The position numbers were made by a program, and so were the translations under genes. From the NCBI RefSeq assembly GCF_003477995.1, contig NZ_QUEM01000023.1, forward strand, positions 1 through 60,862: a stretch of 60,862 nt of DNA, in the 5' to 3' direction. Below, one piece after another: positions 9,580 through 18,017 of this stretch (position 1 is its first letter; each line of letters starts with the position of its first letter). Source of the stretch: Bacteroides sp. OF04-15BH (lineage in GTDB: Bacteria; Bacteroidota; Bacteroidia; Bacteroidales; Bacteroidaceae). The notes under the pieces were generated by a model. It did not search any database, was not told the origin of the DNA, and saw nothing but the letters and a program-made list of their open reading frames with translations.

Positions 9580-10680
9580 ATGATAGACTTGAATGCAAAA
9601 ATCTACGTAGCCGGTCATCATGGTCTGGTAGGTTCGGCTATCTGGAATAATCTGAAGCAAAGAGGTTATACCAATCTTGTAGGACGCACGCATCAGGAAC
9701 TCGACCTGATGGACCCAGTGGCCGTCAAACAGTTTTTTGACGAGGAGCAGCCTGAATATGTAGTTCTGGCAGCAGCTCATGTAGGTGGCATCATGGCCAA
9801 CAGCCTGTATCGTGCCGACTTCATTTACAATAATCTTCAGATTCAGCAGAATGTTATTGGAGAAAGTTTCCGTCATCAGGTCAAGAAACTGCTTTTCCTG
9901 GGCAGCACCTGTATCTACCCCGGCAATGCTCCGCAGCCGATGACTGAAGATGTGCTCCTGACTTCACCGTTGGAATATACCAACGAGCCTTATGCCATAG
10001 CCAAGATTGCCGGTCTGAAGATGTGCGAAAGCTTCAATCTTCAATACGGAACCAACTATATCGCTGTCATGCCGACCAATCTGTATGGTCCGAACGACAA
10101 TTTCCATTTGGAGAACAGCCACGTGCTGCCGGCCATGATCCGTAAGATTCATCTGGCCAAATGCCTGCATACTCAGGACTGGGATGCTGTCCGTAAGGAT
10201 TTGAACCTGCGTCCGGTTGAAGGAGTTTCCGGCGAAGCAACTCAGGAAGATATTCTCCAGATTCTGGATAAGTATGGCATTACGCCTACAGAAGTCCGTC
10301 TGTGGGGTACCGGCAAGCCGATGCGCGAGTTCCTGTGGAGTGAAGAGATGGCCGATGCCAGTGTGCACGTGCTACTTCATGTCGATTTCAAGGACACTTA
10401 CGATCCCTCGGAAAAGAACATCCGCAATTGTCATATCAATGTGGGAACAGGAAAGGAAATCTCTATCCGCGAAGTTGCAGAACTGATTGTTCGCACAGTG
10501 GGTTATCAGGGACAACTGCATTGGGACAGTTCGAAACCGGACGGAACCTTGCGCAAGCTTACCGATGTAAGCAAGCTGCATCAGTTAGGATGGCATCACA
10601 CCATTGAAATTGATGAAGGAGTCAGCAAACTCTATGATTGGTATTTGCAGGGAATCTGCATCAATCACCAGACAAAATAA
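9580..10680 (+). CDS. fcl: GDP-L-fucose synthase
   Basis: A 366-residue epimerase/reductase making GDP-L-fucose from the Gmd product. The N-terminal GHHGLVGSAIW is the NADP loop and YAIAK carries the catalytic Tyr and Lys. It is longer than the E. coli enzyme (about 320) because of an insertion near residues 188-225, which is common in Bacteroides versions. The ATG at 9580 is preferred over an in-frame start at 9529, which lies inside gmd; a purine-rich AGGGA lies just before it. Last gene of the operon, followed by a strong terminator. Confidence 0.96.
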   Translation: MIDLNAKIYVAGHHGLVGSAIWNNLKQRGYTNLVGRTHQELDLMDPVAVKQFFDEEQPEYVVLAAAHVGGIMANSLYRADFIYNNLQIQQNVIGESFRHQVKKLLFLGSTCIYPGNAPQPMTEDVLLTSPLEYTNEPYAIAKIAGLKMCESFNLQYGTNYIAVMPTNLYGPNDNFHLENSHVLPAMIRKIHLAKCLHTQDWDAVRKDLNLRPVEGVSGEATQEDILQILDKYGITPTEVRLWGTGKPMREFLWSEEMADASVHVLLHVDFKDTYDPSEKNIRNCHINVGTGKEISIREVAELIVRTVGYQGQLHWDSSKPDGTLRKLTDVSKLHQLGWHHTIEIDEGVSKLYDWYLQGICINHQTK

Positions 10681-10692
10681 GGTTATTATAAG

Positions 10693-10745
10693 AAAAGGAC
10701 GCATTCCAAAACTCCTATACAGGATTCAGGAATGCGTCCTTTTTT
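10693..10745. terminator. Bidirectional intrinsic terminator between fcl and the yecH-like gene
   Basis: A perfect 15-bp stem (10693-10707 with 10729-10743) with A-rich and T-rich flanks. It serves fcl on the plus strand and the convergent yecH-like gene on the minus strand. Confidence 0.85.
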
Positions 10746-10750
10746 ATGAA

Positions 10751-10987
10751 TCAATGATGATTACACCGCTTTGTTTCATCAAAAGCAAATCCCTCTTCTT
10801 GAGGTTTGAATTTGCCCTTCTGCTTTAAGAAGGCAATCAGCTCATCGGCATTCATGTCTTCTGCCGAGCAAGTATAAAACAAGGTATCCTCACCAAAATT
10901 CTCTAAAATCTCTTTTTTCAGAAGTTCCTCCGTATAGGTCTTTGTACCCATCATATTCAGAACCTCATGTGCATGCAGTTTCTTCAT
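10751..10987 (-). CDS. YecH-family (DUF2492) putative metal-binding protein
   Basis: A 78-residue protein matching the YecH/DUF2492 family almost end to end: HAHEVLNMM, a central FYTCSAEDMNADELIAFL, and a C-terminal tail rich in possible metal ligands (Cys-Asn-His-His). The function is not established; the family is described as metal-binding. The ATG at 10987 is chosen over a TTG at 11005 because family alignment starts at this Met. It starts 21 bases after the DUF3298 lipoprotein gene, so the two are probably one operon. Confidence 0.85.
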   Translation of the reverse strand: MKKLHAHEVLNMMGTKTYTEELLKKEILENFGEDTLFYTCSAEDMNADELIAFLKQKGKFKPQEEGFAFDETKRCNHH

Positions 10988-11008
10988 TGAATGTTTTTTG
11001 TTCAAAAA

Positions 11009-11833
11009 TTATTTTTCGTCTAACAGTTCCTTGGCCGACGTTGTAAGCAACGGTTTCACTTCACTATAAGGAAGCGTAAAAGTAGGCATTCCGCTGGCAT
11101 AAGGAGCAATTTCATACTGTTGATATACAAATCGTATGCCATCTTTCAACATTACTGGAGGAGTTTCCGGCAACGGAAGCAGGAAAGCATCGTCCGGATT
11201 CAGCAGGAAGTTTTTCAAGTCCTCTTCTCGGTCAATCTCGAAATATTGCATGACTCCCTTTTTAAGCAGGTCTCTCAACGCATATTTGTTTTCCTCGCTA
11301 AACATATTGTTCCAGCCAAATTCTCTTCCGTCTTCTTTTCTGAAAGTCTGCTGGCTGATTACAGACGAGCCGTGTGCTCCGCCTTCAAAGCGGTAAGAGT
11401 TAATGGAAAGAGACACAAACTTGCCGTTATCCGCCAATACAGAGAACGTATTCTCCCAGACACACTCAATCGGAGCCCCCATGGAAGCAAACTCCTTAAT
11501 GGTCTGAATGGAGGAATCCGCCCAACTTTTCTGATAAAAGTTCAGAATGGAATCCGTATTCTGTGCATCCTTTATGGTGTAGATGCCTCCCAGCCGTTCG
11601 TTGATCCATTCATTGGTTATGCGCTTCAGCTGCTTGTTGTCTGTAGCTAGAAGGCTTCCGGTCATGGAACAATTCAGGTGATTGTGATCTACAGAGTCCG
11701 CATAGACCATATTGATGCTGACGGTATCGGACTGGGTAGCCGTTTCCGTTCCTTTATTCTCTTGACGCTCACAGGCGGTTGCCGTCATCAGCAAAGCCAT
11801 CACTGCTGCGGAATAGAAAAAACTCTTTTTCAT
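11009..11833 (-). CDS. DUF3298/DUF4163-type (RsiV-like) lipoprotein
   Basis: A 274-residue predicted lipoprotein with an N-terminal signal and a lipobox ending in Cys near residue 21 (MTATAC). The body resembles the DUF4163 plus DUF3298 pair found in RsiV and many Bacteroides periplasmic proteins, including YRFEGGAHGSS and a C-terminal FVYQQYEIAPYASG segment. RsiV binds lysozyme in Firmicutes; whether this one does is unknown. The ATG at 11833 is preferred to an upstream in-frame start because it opens the signal peptide and lies just after a promoter-like -7 box. Upstream partner of the yecH-like gene. Confidence 0.8.
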   Translation of the reverse strand: MKKSFFYSAAVMALLMTATACERQENKGTETATQSDTVSINMVYADSVDHNHLNCSMTGSLLATDNKQLKRITNEWINERLGGIYTIKDAQNTDSILNFYQKSWADSSIQTIKEFASMGAPIECVWENTFSVLADNGKFVSLSINSYRFEGGAHGSSVISQQTFRKEDGREFGWNNMFSEENKYALRDLLKKGVMQYFEIDREEDLKNFLLNPDDAFLLPLPETPPVMLKDGIRFVYQQYEIAPYASGMPTFTLPYSEVKPLLTTSAKELLDEK

Positions 11834-11857
11834 AAAATCCCAATTTAGTGTTTGCGA

Positions 11858-11888
11858 TAAAGGTAGTAAAAAAGCAGCATACTCCAAG
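11858..11888 (-). promoter_or_regulatory. Likely promoter of the DUF3298-yecH operon
   Basis: On the minus strand: -33-like CTTG (11885-11888), 19-nt spacer, -7-like TACCTTTA (11858-11865). It supports the ATG at 11833. Confidence 0.5.
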
Positions 11889-11974
11889 CAGATAAACTTA
11901 GAAAAGAAGTCAAGAAAGCAGCATGTAGAGTTATTTTTCCAAAAGATGACACAAGGAATCCTTGTCAGAAACAG

Positions 11975-12005
11975 AAAGGAGTCCGACATGAAGCCGAACT
12001 CCTTT
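11975..12005 (-). terminator. Possible terminator after rpiB
   Basis: An 8-bp stem (AAAGGAGT 11975-11982 with ACTCCTTT 11998-12005) downstream of rpiB. There is no convincing T-run on the minus strand, so termination here is uncertain. Confidence 0.35.
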
Positions 12006-12068
12006 CTCTCACCGGATGATTCACCGGTTTATATTCCTTAGTAAATTCCTAAAAGGAAAAAGACCTGT

Positions 12069-12512
12069 TTACTTCTTTACCGGAATCTTGTCGATACGAG
12101 CCTGATGACGTCCGCCCTCAAACTCCGTATTCAGGAAAGCATCCATAATCTGGCGTGCTTCCTCATGGCTGACAAATCTTCCCGGCATTACCAGTACGTT
12201 GGCATTATTGTGCTGGCGGCAGAGCTTTGCGATTTCCTCTTTCCAGCACAAACCGGCACGGATACCCTGATGCTTGTTCAGAGTCATGCTGATACCTTCG
12301 CCGCTGCCACAGATCGCGATACCCGGATAGCAGGTTCCTGCTTCAACAGCCTCTGCCAAAGGGTGGGCAAAGTCAGGATAATCACAACTTGCCTCGCTGT
12401 AAGTACCGAAATCCTGGAACTCGATACCTTTCTCCTGCAAGTAAGTCTTCACAAATTCTTTCAGTTCAAAGCCGGCATGATCAGAAGCCAGGCCAATAGT
12501 CTTTATTTCCAT
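12069..12512 (-). CDS. rpiB: Ribose-5-phosphate isomerase B
   Basis: A 147-residue RpiB/LacAB-fold isomerase that interconverts ribose-5-P and ribulose-5-P in the pentose phosphate pathway. The N-terminal ASDHAG (Asp11-His12) and the active-site Cys68 in ICGSGEGISM are intact. Its ATG shares one base with the transketolase stop (TAATG), which suggests translational coupling. It belongs to the regulator-transketolase-rpiB operon. Confidence 0.95.
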   Translation of the reverse strand: MEIKTIGLASDHAGFELKEFVKTYLQEKGIEFQDFGTYSEASCDYPDFAHPLAEAVEAGTCYPGIAICGSGEGISMTLNKHQGIRAGLCWKEEIAKLCRQHNNANVLVMPGRFVSHEEARQIMDAFLNTEFEGGRHQARIDKIPVKK

Positions 12513-14527
12513 TAGAACATTGCTTTTACTTGGTTATACACATTTTCTGCGGTGAAGCCCAGCTTCTCGTCGAGCACCTTGTAAGGAGCAGAGTAACCGA
12601 AGCTTTCCAGTCCGAATACCTTACCGTTGTAGCCAACGAGTCCCTGCAAGGTAACAGGCAGACCGGCAGTCAGACCGAAGATCTTGGCACCGTTCGGCAG
12701 AATGCTTTCCTGATATTCGGCGCTCTGTGAGCGGAACAGTCCTTCTGACGGACAGCTTACGACACGTACCTTCAGACCGTCCTTACGCAACAGTTCGGCA
12801 CCGGCAACCAAAGTAGCCACCTCTGAACCTGAAGCCACCAGAATGACATCCGGATTCTCATCAGATCCCTTCACGATGTAAGCACCGTATTTAGCCTGGC
12901 TGTAATCATTGCCTTCCGGCAACATCGGTACATCCTGACGAGACAGGATCAAACCGGTAGGAGAGTCAGTGTTCTCCATTGCCAGACGCCAGCAAACTGT
13001 AGTTTCTTCCACATCGGCCGGACGGAGAACCAGCATGGAATTCTTTCCAGAGTGGTTCTTCATCTTCTCCAGCAAACGAACCTGAGCTTCCTGCTCAACC
13101 GGTTCGTGAGTAGGTCCGTCTTCACCCACACGGAACGCATCGTGAGTCCAGATGAACTTGATTGGCAATTCCATCAAGGCAGCCATACGGATGGCCGGTT
13201 TCATATAGTCAGAGAATACGAAGAAAGTACCGCAGCTAGAGATGACACCGCCGTGCAGCATCATACCCATGCATACACAAGCCATAGTCAGCTCGGCAAC
13301 ACCAGCCTGCAGGAATGCACCGCTGAAGTCACCCTTCATGAAGATCTGAGTCTTCTTCAGGAAGCCGTCAGTCTTGTCAGAGTTACACAGGTCGGCAGAT
13401 GAGCAAGTCATATTCTTGACTGTTTCAGCCAGAACGCCCAAAACTACGGCCGAACCAGCGCGAGTCGGTCCGTTAGGCTTCTGCTGGATGCTGTCCCAGT
13501 CGATTGCCGGAATCTTTCCGTCGAACCAATCCTGCTGCATCTGAGCCTTTTCCGGATTTGCTGCAGCCCATGCCTTTTCTTCGGCATAACGGCCGGCCAT
13601 GATGATTTTCAGTTCTTCGGCACGCTTTGCGTAAAGCTCTTTCACCTCATCGAAAATCACAAACGGATTCTCCAGGTCACCGCCCAGGTTCAGGATCGTG
13701 TTCTTGTATGCATCACCACCGAGCGGAGCACCGTGAGTCTTGCAGCTGCGTTCGTAAGAAGAGTTGTCTGCCTGACGTGCTCCCTTACCCATGATGCAGC
13801 GACCGATGATCAGGGTAGGGCGCTCAGTCTCCGATTTAGCCTCTTTCAGGGCTGCACGGATTTCGTTGCAGTCGTTACCGTTAATCTCGATTACGTGCCA
13901 TCCCCAAGAACGGTATTTCATGGCTGTGTCCTCAGACATAACCTCAGCAGTCTCGGTAGAAAGCTGGATGTCGTTGGCATCGTAGAACATCACCAGGTTG
14001 CCCAGACCCAAGTGTCCGGCCAGACGTCCGCCGCCCTGTGAGATTTCCTCCTGCACGCCACCGTCGGAGATGTACGCATAAATAGTTTCTTTTTCGAAAA
14101 CAGGGTTACCGGTACGAGCAGCCAGGAATTTGGCAGCGATAGCGGCACCAATCGCATAGACATGTCCCTGTCCCAGAGGACCGGAAGAGTTCTCAATTCC
14201 GCGGGTGATGTCCACCTCAGGATGTCCCGGAGTAGGTGAGCCCCACTGGCGTAATTGTTTCAGTTCCTCCATGGTGAACTTGCCGGTAAGCGCCAGTTCA
14301 GCGTAAAGCATCGGCGACATGTGACCCGGATCAAGATAGAACCGGTCTCGGCCAGCCCATGTCGGATTTTCTGGATCATATTCCATAAATTCGGAATAGA
14401 GCACATTGATGAAATCTGCGCCACCCATAGCACCACCGGGATGACCAGACTTAGCTTTTTCGACCATTGCTACAGACAGGATTCTGATATTGTCGGCAGC
14501 GCGGTTCATAACCTTAATATCGTTCAT
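12512..14527 (-). CDS. tkt: Transketolase
   Basis: A 671-residue full-length thiamine-diphosphate transketolase of the non-oxidative pentose phosphate pathway. The N-terminal domain holds EKAKSGHPGGAMGGAD and the TPP/Mg motif (ISDGGVQEEIS, then the YDAND segment). The central domain has GEDGPTHEPVEQ and the C-terminal domain is complete. It starts 42 bases after the stop of the Nudix-related regulator gene and overlaps rpiB by one base, so the regulator, transketolase and isomerase should be one transcript. Confidence 0.96.
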   Translation of the reverse strand: MNDIKVMNRAADNIRILSVAMVEKAKSGHPGGAMGGADFINVLYSEFMEYDPENPTWAGRDRFYLDPGHMSPMLYAELALTGKFTMEELKQLRQWGSPTPGHPEVDITRGIENSSGPLGQGHVYAIGAAIAAKFLAARTGNPVFEKETIYAYISDGGVQEEISQGGGRLAGHLGLGNLVMFYDANDIQLSTETAEVMSEDTAMKYRSWGWHVIEINGNDCNEIRAALKEAKSETERPTLIIGRCIMGKGARQADNSSYERSCKTHGAPLGGDAYKNTILNLGGDLENPFVIFDEVKELYAKRAEELKIIMAGRYAEEKAWAAANPEKAQMQQDWFDGKIPAIDWDSIQQKPNGPTRAGSAVVLGVLAETVKNMTCSSADLCNSDKTDGFLKKTQIFMKGDFSGAFLQAGVAELTMACVCMGMMLHGGVISSCGTFFVFSDYMKPAIRMAALMELPIKFIWTHDAFRVGEDGPTHEPVEQEAQVRLLEKMKNHSGKNSMLVLRPADVEETTVCWRLAMENTDSPTGLILSRQDVPMLPEGNDYSQAKYGAYIVKGSDENPDVILVASGSEVATLVAGAELLRKDGLKVRVVSCPSEGLFRSQSAEYQESILPNGAKIFGLTAGLPVTLQGLVGYNGKVFGLESFGYSAPYKVLDEKLGFTAENVYNQVKAMF

Positions 14528-14569
14528 TTCAAATAAAATTATATTAGATGTGATTGTTATACTTATATA

Positions 14570-15229
14570 TTATAATTTGAAGATAATTCTTGATTTTCGG
14601 TATAGTTCCGGATTGAAGGTATAAAGATGTGCTCCCCGTTTGGAGGAAGTCTTATCTATGAGTTCCGTCTGCTGGATGTAATACATTTCGCACACGCGTT
14701 TCCGGAAGTTTCGCTTGTCTACCGGGCTGTTCAGAATCAGTTCATACAGATGCTGAAGCTGGCTCAGTGTAAAGAGTTTGGGCAGCAGATAGAATGCTAT
14801 GGGGCGGATGCTGATTTTGCGCCGTATTCTTTTCAGTGCGGTTTCCACCTGCATTTTCTGTTCGCCGTTCAGGTTTGTTTCCGACAGGGTGACCCAATGA
14901 AACGAATCCGTCCCGCTGATTCCCGGTTGCAGGTTGTCGCATTGTGTCAGCACGTAATACATGATCGTGAGTTTCGGTACCTCGTGAAGCGGGTCCGACA
15001 CATCGCTCGCACCGATCTGCTTGATGTAATAATCGTTTTTCTGCAAGAGGCTGTCGGCTACAGCACAAGCTGTTCCATAAAGAGTTGCTTCTGGCTGCAA
15101 AGGTTTCTGGGGGAAGCAAAACTTGCCTCCGTTTCCGTTTTGCACCAGCAGTTTGAGTTCATTGTCTTTGTAGCCAAAGAACAGGCAACACACAGACACC
15201 TGATATAATGTTGAATTGCTTGAAGGCAT
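14570..15229 (-). CDS. Nudix-related transcriptional regulator (NrtR family, AraR-like)
   Basis: A 219-residue protein with an N-terminal Nudix-like domain and a C-terminal winged helix (LPKLFTLSQLQHLYELIL, DKRNFRKRV, LYTF), the layout of NrtR regulators. The Nudix box is degenerate: the usual REUxEE catalytic run is absent, so it should bind a ligand and not hydrolyse one. In B. thetaiotaomicron a member of this family, AraR, controls arabinose genes next to transketolase, and the link to tkt and rpiB here fits a pentose-sensing role. The ATG at 15229 is chosen over an upstream GTG (15340) and ATG (15289) because a promoter -7 box lies between them. No arabinose genes are in the window. Confidence 0.8.
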   Translation of the reverse strand: MPSSNSTLYQVSVCCLFFGYKDNELKLLVQNGNGGKFCFPQKPLQPEATLYGTACAVADSLLQKNDYYIKQIGASDVSDPLHEVPKLTIMYYVLTQCDNLQPGISGTDSFHWVTLSETNLNGEQKMQVETALKRIRRKISIRPIAFYLLPKLFTLSQLQHLYELILNSPVDKRNFRKRVCEMYYIQQTELIDKTSSKRGAHLYTFNPELYRKSRIIFKL

Positions 15230-15267
15230 AGAACCCGTTTTTATGAAAATCAATTTGTTTGCTTTTG

Positions 15268-15275
15268 CAAAGTTA
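15268..15275 (-). promoter_or_regulatory. -7 element of the regulator-tkt-rpiB promoter
   Basis: On the minus strand it reads TAACTTTG, a consensus -7 box. The predicted start near 15261 gives a leader of about 32 nt to the ATG at 15229. No clean -33 box is seen. Confidence 0.55.
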
Positions 15276-15324
15276 CAACTTAAATTCATAGAAACATAAG
15301 GATTTCCTTGCTTTTTTGGAAAAA

Positions 15325-15341
15325 AGTGTATGCCATACACT
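15325..15341. promoter_or_regulatory. Perfect 17-bp palindrome, candidate operator
   Basis: AGTGTATG-C-CATACACT is a perfect inverted repeat with a one-base centre. It sits 50 bases upstream of the -7 box of the NrtR-like operon and just past the stop of the neighbouring gene. Position and symmetry suit a binding site for the dimeric regulator encoded next to it. No T-run follows, so it is not a terminator. Confidence 0.5.
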
Positions 15342-15364
15342 AAAATCAGGCGTTTTTTCAGGAT

Positions 15365-16177
15365 TTATCGTCTCAGCACGATATTTTTTATTCTGAAATC
15401 ACTGTTCAGGATGGTGGTCAGCGAGATGTCTACCGGCTGTATGCTGTCGGCCTGATGCTCGGCATAAGTGAATCCCACGCTGGCCTCGTAGAGTGTCACC
15501 TCGTTGATATACTTCTTGCGTATTGTTGTCTGGGTGATATTCGTGATAGAACGGTAGTTGTCGAACAGGTATTTCATCAGAGCCGAGTCCGAAAGCACCA
15601 CACCGTTCTGTTTCAGGCTGTCGTAGTGGCTGCTGAGTCCGTGGTCGATGGCTTCTTTCAGGCGGTTCATGATACGGTTTACCTCTGCCAGTTCGCCCTC
15701 GGTCAGCACGGTCCGTTCTATTTTCTTTTTCTCTTCAGTAGCTTCCTTGACATAACGGCCGTTGGGATGCTGTTTCAGATAAGCCACGAAGGCATCGAGC
15801 GAACGCAATTCCTGTGCTTCGTTCCAGTCCAACGAATCAATCATGCGGTCGCACTCATAGCTCAGCGGTGACTGCGGATAGCGCTTGGCAAAGTCGCGGT
15901 AGTCTTGCACATTTCCAAATTTTCTCAGGAAATCCCATTCCTTGTGTATGTTCCGGATCTGTGTACGCCGCAAGTCCAGCATATCCTGATACTTGCTGTC
16001 GGGAAAATCGCTGGTAAAGCGGTTTATTTCCTCTTCGGAGTAGGAAGTCAGGGCTATCTGGTAACGGTTGTATTCCTCAAGTTTCTCCTGCTGCTCGTCC
16101 ACATAAGCCACTCCCGCCACAGCAATGCCAGCCACAGACAGTATTGCCCACATCCAGGGCATGTATTTCTTGATCAT
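15365..16177 (-). CDS. Unknown protein with one N-terminal membrane anchor
   Basis: I do not recognise this 270-residue protein. It has a single hydrophobic segment at about residues 7-23 (MWAILSVAGIAVAGVAYV) and then a charged, mostly helical body. The middle has short repeats of the type FPDSKYQD, YPQSPLSYEC and HPNGRYVKEA, which resemble degenerate TPR-like helix turns. It is probably periplasmic and inner-membrane anchored. The ATG at 16177 is preferred to a TTG at 16186. It follows the DUF4923 lipoprotein gene after a 90-base gap holding a hairpin, and may belong to that operon. Confidence 0.65.
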   Translation of the reverse strand: MIKKYMPWMWAILSVAGIAVAGVAYVDEQQEKLEEYNRYQIALTSYSEEEINRFTSDFPDSKYQDMLDLRRTQIRNIHKEWDFLRKFGNVQDYRDFAKRYPQSPLSYECDRMIDSLDWNEAQELRSLDAFVAYLKQHPNGRYVKEATEEKKKIERTVLTEGELAEVNRIMNRLKEAIDHGLSSHYDSLKQNGVVLSDSALMKYLFDNYRSITNITQTTIRKKYINEVTLYEASVGFTYAEHQADSIQPVDISLTTILNSDFRIKNIVLRR

Positions 16178-16200
16178 AGAAAGCAAATAGTCTGTTCACG

Positions 16201-16240
16201 CATTCTGCCGACAGGCACAAGGATGCCCGCCGGCAGAATG
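16201..16240 (-). other. Intergenic hairpin without a T-run
   Basis: Perfect 10-bp arms (CATTCTGCCG 16201-16210 with CGGCAGAATG 16231-16240) between the DUF4923 gene and the unknown anchored protein. No T-run follows on the minus strand, so it may be a processing or attenuating structure instead of a terminator. Confidence 0.45.
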
Positions 16241-16267
16241 ATGAAATAATGCTGAAAAAATTCTTTT

Positions 16268-16921
16268 TTATTTAGCCAGGTTCATACCGACCTTGATTCC
16301 GTCGTATGAGCCCAACAGAGAAGAGATTGTCTTGATGCTGGTGTTTGAAGTCTTGGCACTGATCATGTTCACCAGATCCAGCAGTTTGTCTGCATCATAA
16401 AGAACGCTGATGCTTCCGTCGCTGTTCTTCACCACATAACCTTCTGTCTTTACCAGTCCTACGGTTCCGGTAACGGTCAGCTTGCCGGTTGTCTGGTCAA
16501 ACTCATAAGTTCCGGCAATGGCACGGTCGCCCATAGCATAGTTGCAGGTTCCGTCCTCGGCAAAGGTGATGCTTGATGCTCCCTTCTGGATACCGATTTT
16601 GCTGAAGGTGTCGTCAATCTTGCTTTCTACAGATGATGCGATAAACTCGCCACCGGCCTGCTTCAGCAGATTTTCTGATTCAAACTTGCACGAAGCTCCA
16701 TTGTACTTCCAGGTGCCCACCAGCTGTTCCTGTGAAATCTGGTTGTTTTGGCCCAGGATAGAACCCAGCACAGCTCCCAGAATACCGCCGGCAGTTGAAG
16801 TCTGTGTGTTGCTTGTGTTGTTAGTTACTGTGTTTGTCGTACCCACACCCGGCATACCGCAGCTGCTCATCAGGGCAGAAAGTGCCAGGAATGAAAAAAC
16901 ATGCAAAAAATTCAATTTCAT
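16268..16921 (-). CDS. DUF4923 family lipoprotein
   Basis: A 217-residue predicted lipoprotein: signal peptide, lipobox SALMSSC with Cys21, a Thr/Asn-rich linker, a glycine-rich hydrophobic segment (GGILGAVLGSILGQ) and then a beta-rich body starting QLVGTWKYNG. This matches the DUF4923 family common in Bacteroides. The body looks like a lipocalin-type barrel, but no function is known. It starts 20 bases after rluA on the same strand, so it is probably co-transcribed. Confidence 0.8.
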   Translation of the reverse strand: MKLNFLHVFSFLALSALMSSCGMPGVGTTNTVTNNTSNTQTSTAGGILGAVLGSILGQNNQISQEQLVGTWKYNGASCKFESENLLKQAGGEFIASSVESKIDDTFSKIGIQKGASSITFAEDGTCNYAMGDRAIAGTYEFDQTTGKLTVTGTVGLVKTEGYVVKNSDGSISVLYDADKLLDLVNMISAKTSNTSIKTISSLLGSYDGIKVGMNLAK

Positions 16922-16941
16922 AATTAAAAGTTTTAAAAGTC

Positions 16942-17850
16942 CTATTTTTTCTCTGAGAATAAGTTCATGAATGCTGTTGGGAATGGAGTTTCAAAGTCCA
17001 TAAATTCGCCGGTACGCGGATGCGTAAAGTTCAGGCGGTAGGCATGCAGGGCCAGTCGTCCGATCGGGTTGCGTCCGTTGCCATATTTCACATCACCGGC
17101 CACAGGGTGTCCCAAATCGCTCATGTGCACACGAATCTGGTTCTTGCGTCCGGTCTCCAGCTTCAGCTCCACCAATGAGAAGTCATCGTTGGCCTTCAGA
17201 CGGTGATAATGCGTCACGGCGTACTTACCGCCGTTGTCTGTAGGGCTGGAGTAGGTGATAAAGGCCTTATTGTCCTTCAGCCAGGAAGTCACGGTGCCGC
17301 CTTCCTGCTCCATCTTGCCGCAAAGCACGGCGATGTAGCGGCGGTCGCTCACAATCGAATGCCAGTGCTCTTCCAGAATCTGCTGGATTTCTATGTTCTT
17401 AGCATAGATCATCAGTCCCGAAGTGTCGCGGTCCAGACGGTGTACCACATGAGCGGTACATTTGAAATGACGTTTCTTGAAATACTCGTCGAGGATGGTC
17501 TTCACGCAGAACTGGTTGGCAGCCGATGCCATAGACAGGATTCCGATGCTCTTTTCAATCACGATGAGGTCTTTGTCCTCATAAACGATTTTTACGAACT
17601 TGCTGTTCAGCTCTGTGCTGCGCTTGTGACGGCTCACACGCACCACCATGCCCGGTTTGAGTTCATAATTATATAAGGTAGTCATTTTTCGGTTTACGCT
17701 GACACCATGACCGGCCAAAATGGCTTTCACCTTGTTTCGGCTGATTCCCGACATTTCTTTCATCAGGAAATCCATCAGAGTTGCCGGTTCCTTTACATAA
17801 AACTCCATATACTTTGTAGCCGCATAGGCAGCGCCCGATTTATTTCTCAT
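16942..17850 (-). CDS. RluA-family pseudouridine synthase
   Basis: A 302-residue RNA pseudouridine synthase. An S4-type RNA-binding domain (ISRNKVKAILAGHGVSVN, about residues 35-53) comes before the catalytic domain with HRLDRDTSGLMIYAK, where Asp140 is the catalytic Asp, and the C-terminal motif KNQIRVHMSDLGHPVAGD. The target (23S rRNA or tRNA) cannot be assigned without comparison to RluC/RluD. First gene of a possible operon with the DUF4923 lipoprotein. An internal ATG at residue 15 is an alternative start. Confidence 0.92.
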   Translation of the reverse strand: MRNKSGAAYAATKYMEFYVKEPATLMDFLMKEMSGISRNKVKAILAGHGVSVNRKMTTLYNYELKPGMVVRVSRHKRSTELNSKFVKIVYEDKDLIVIEKSIGILSMASAANQFCVKTILDEYFKKRHFKCTAHVVHRLDRDTSGLMIYAKNIEIQQILEEHWHSIVSDRRYIAVLCGKMEQEGGTVTSWLKDNKAFITYSSPTDNGGKYAVTHYHRLKANDDFSLVELKLETGRKNQIRVHMSDLGHPVAGDVKYGNGRNPIGRLALHAYRLNFTHPRTGEFMDFETPFPTAFMNLFSEKK

Positions 17851-17883
17851 AACTTGTTTTGCTCTATTTTATATAATTCGCTG

Positions 17884-17891
17884 CAAAGATA
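17884..17891 (-). promoter_or_regulatory. -7 element of the likely rluA promoter
   Basis: On the minus strand it reads TATCTTTG, an exact -7 consensus, 34 bases before the rluA ATG. There is no clear -33 box. Confidence 0.5.
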
Positions 17892-18017
17892 GGAAATAAA
17901 ATTGAATGATTCGTATTCCTTTTTGAATAATCCTGAATGAAAATGTGCTACTTTTTCAGAAACGGCCGAAAGGAGAAGAAAGATTTTCAATATATTTACG
18001 GGGGATAATTGAAATAC

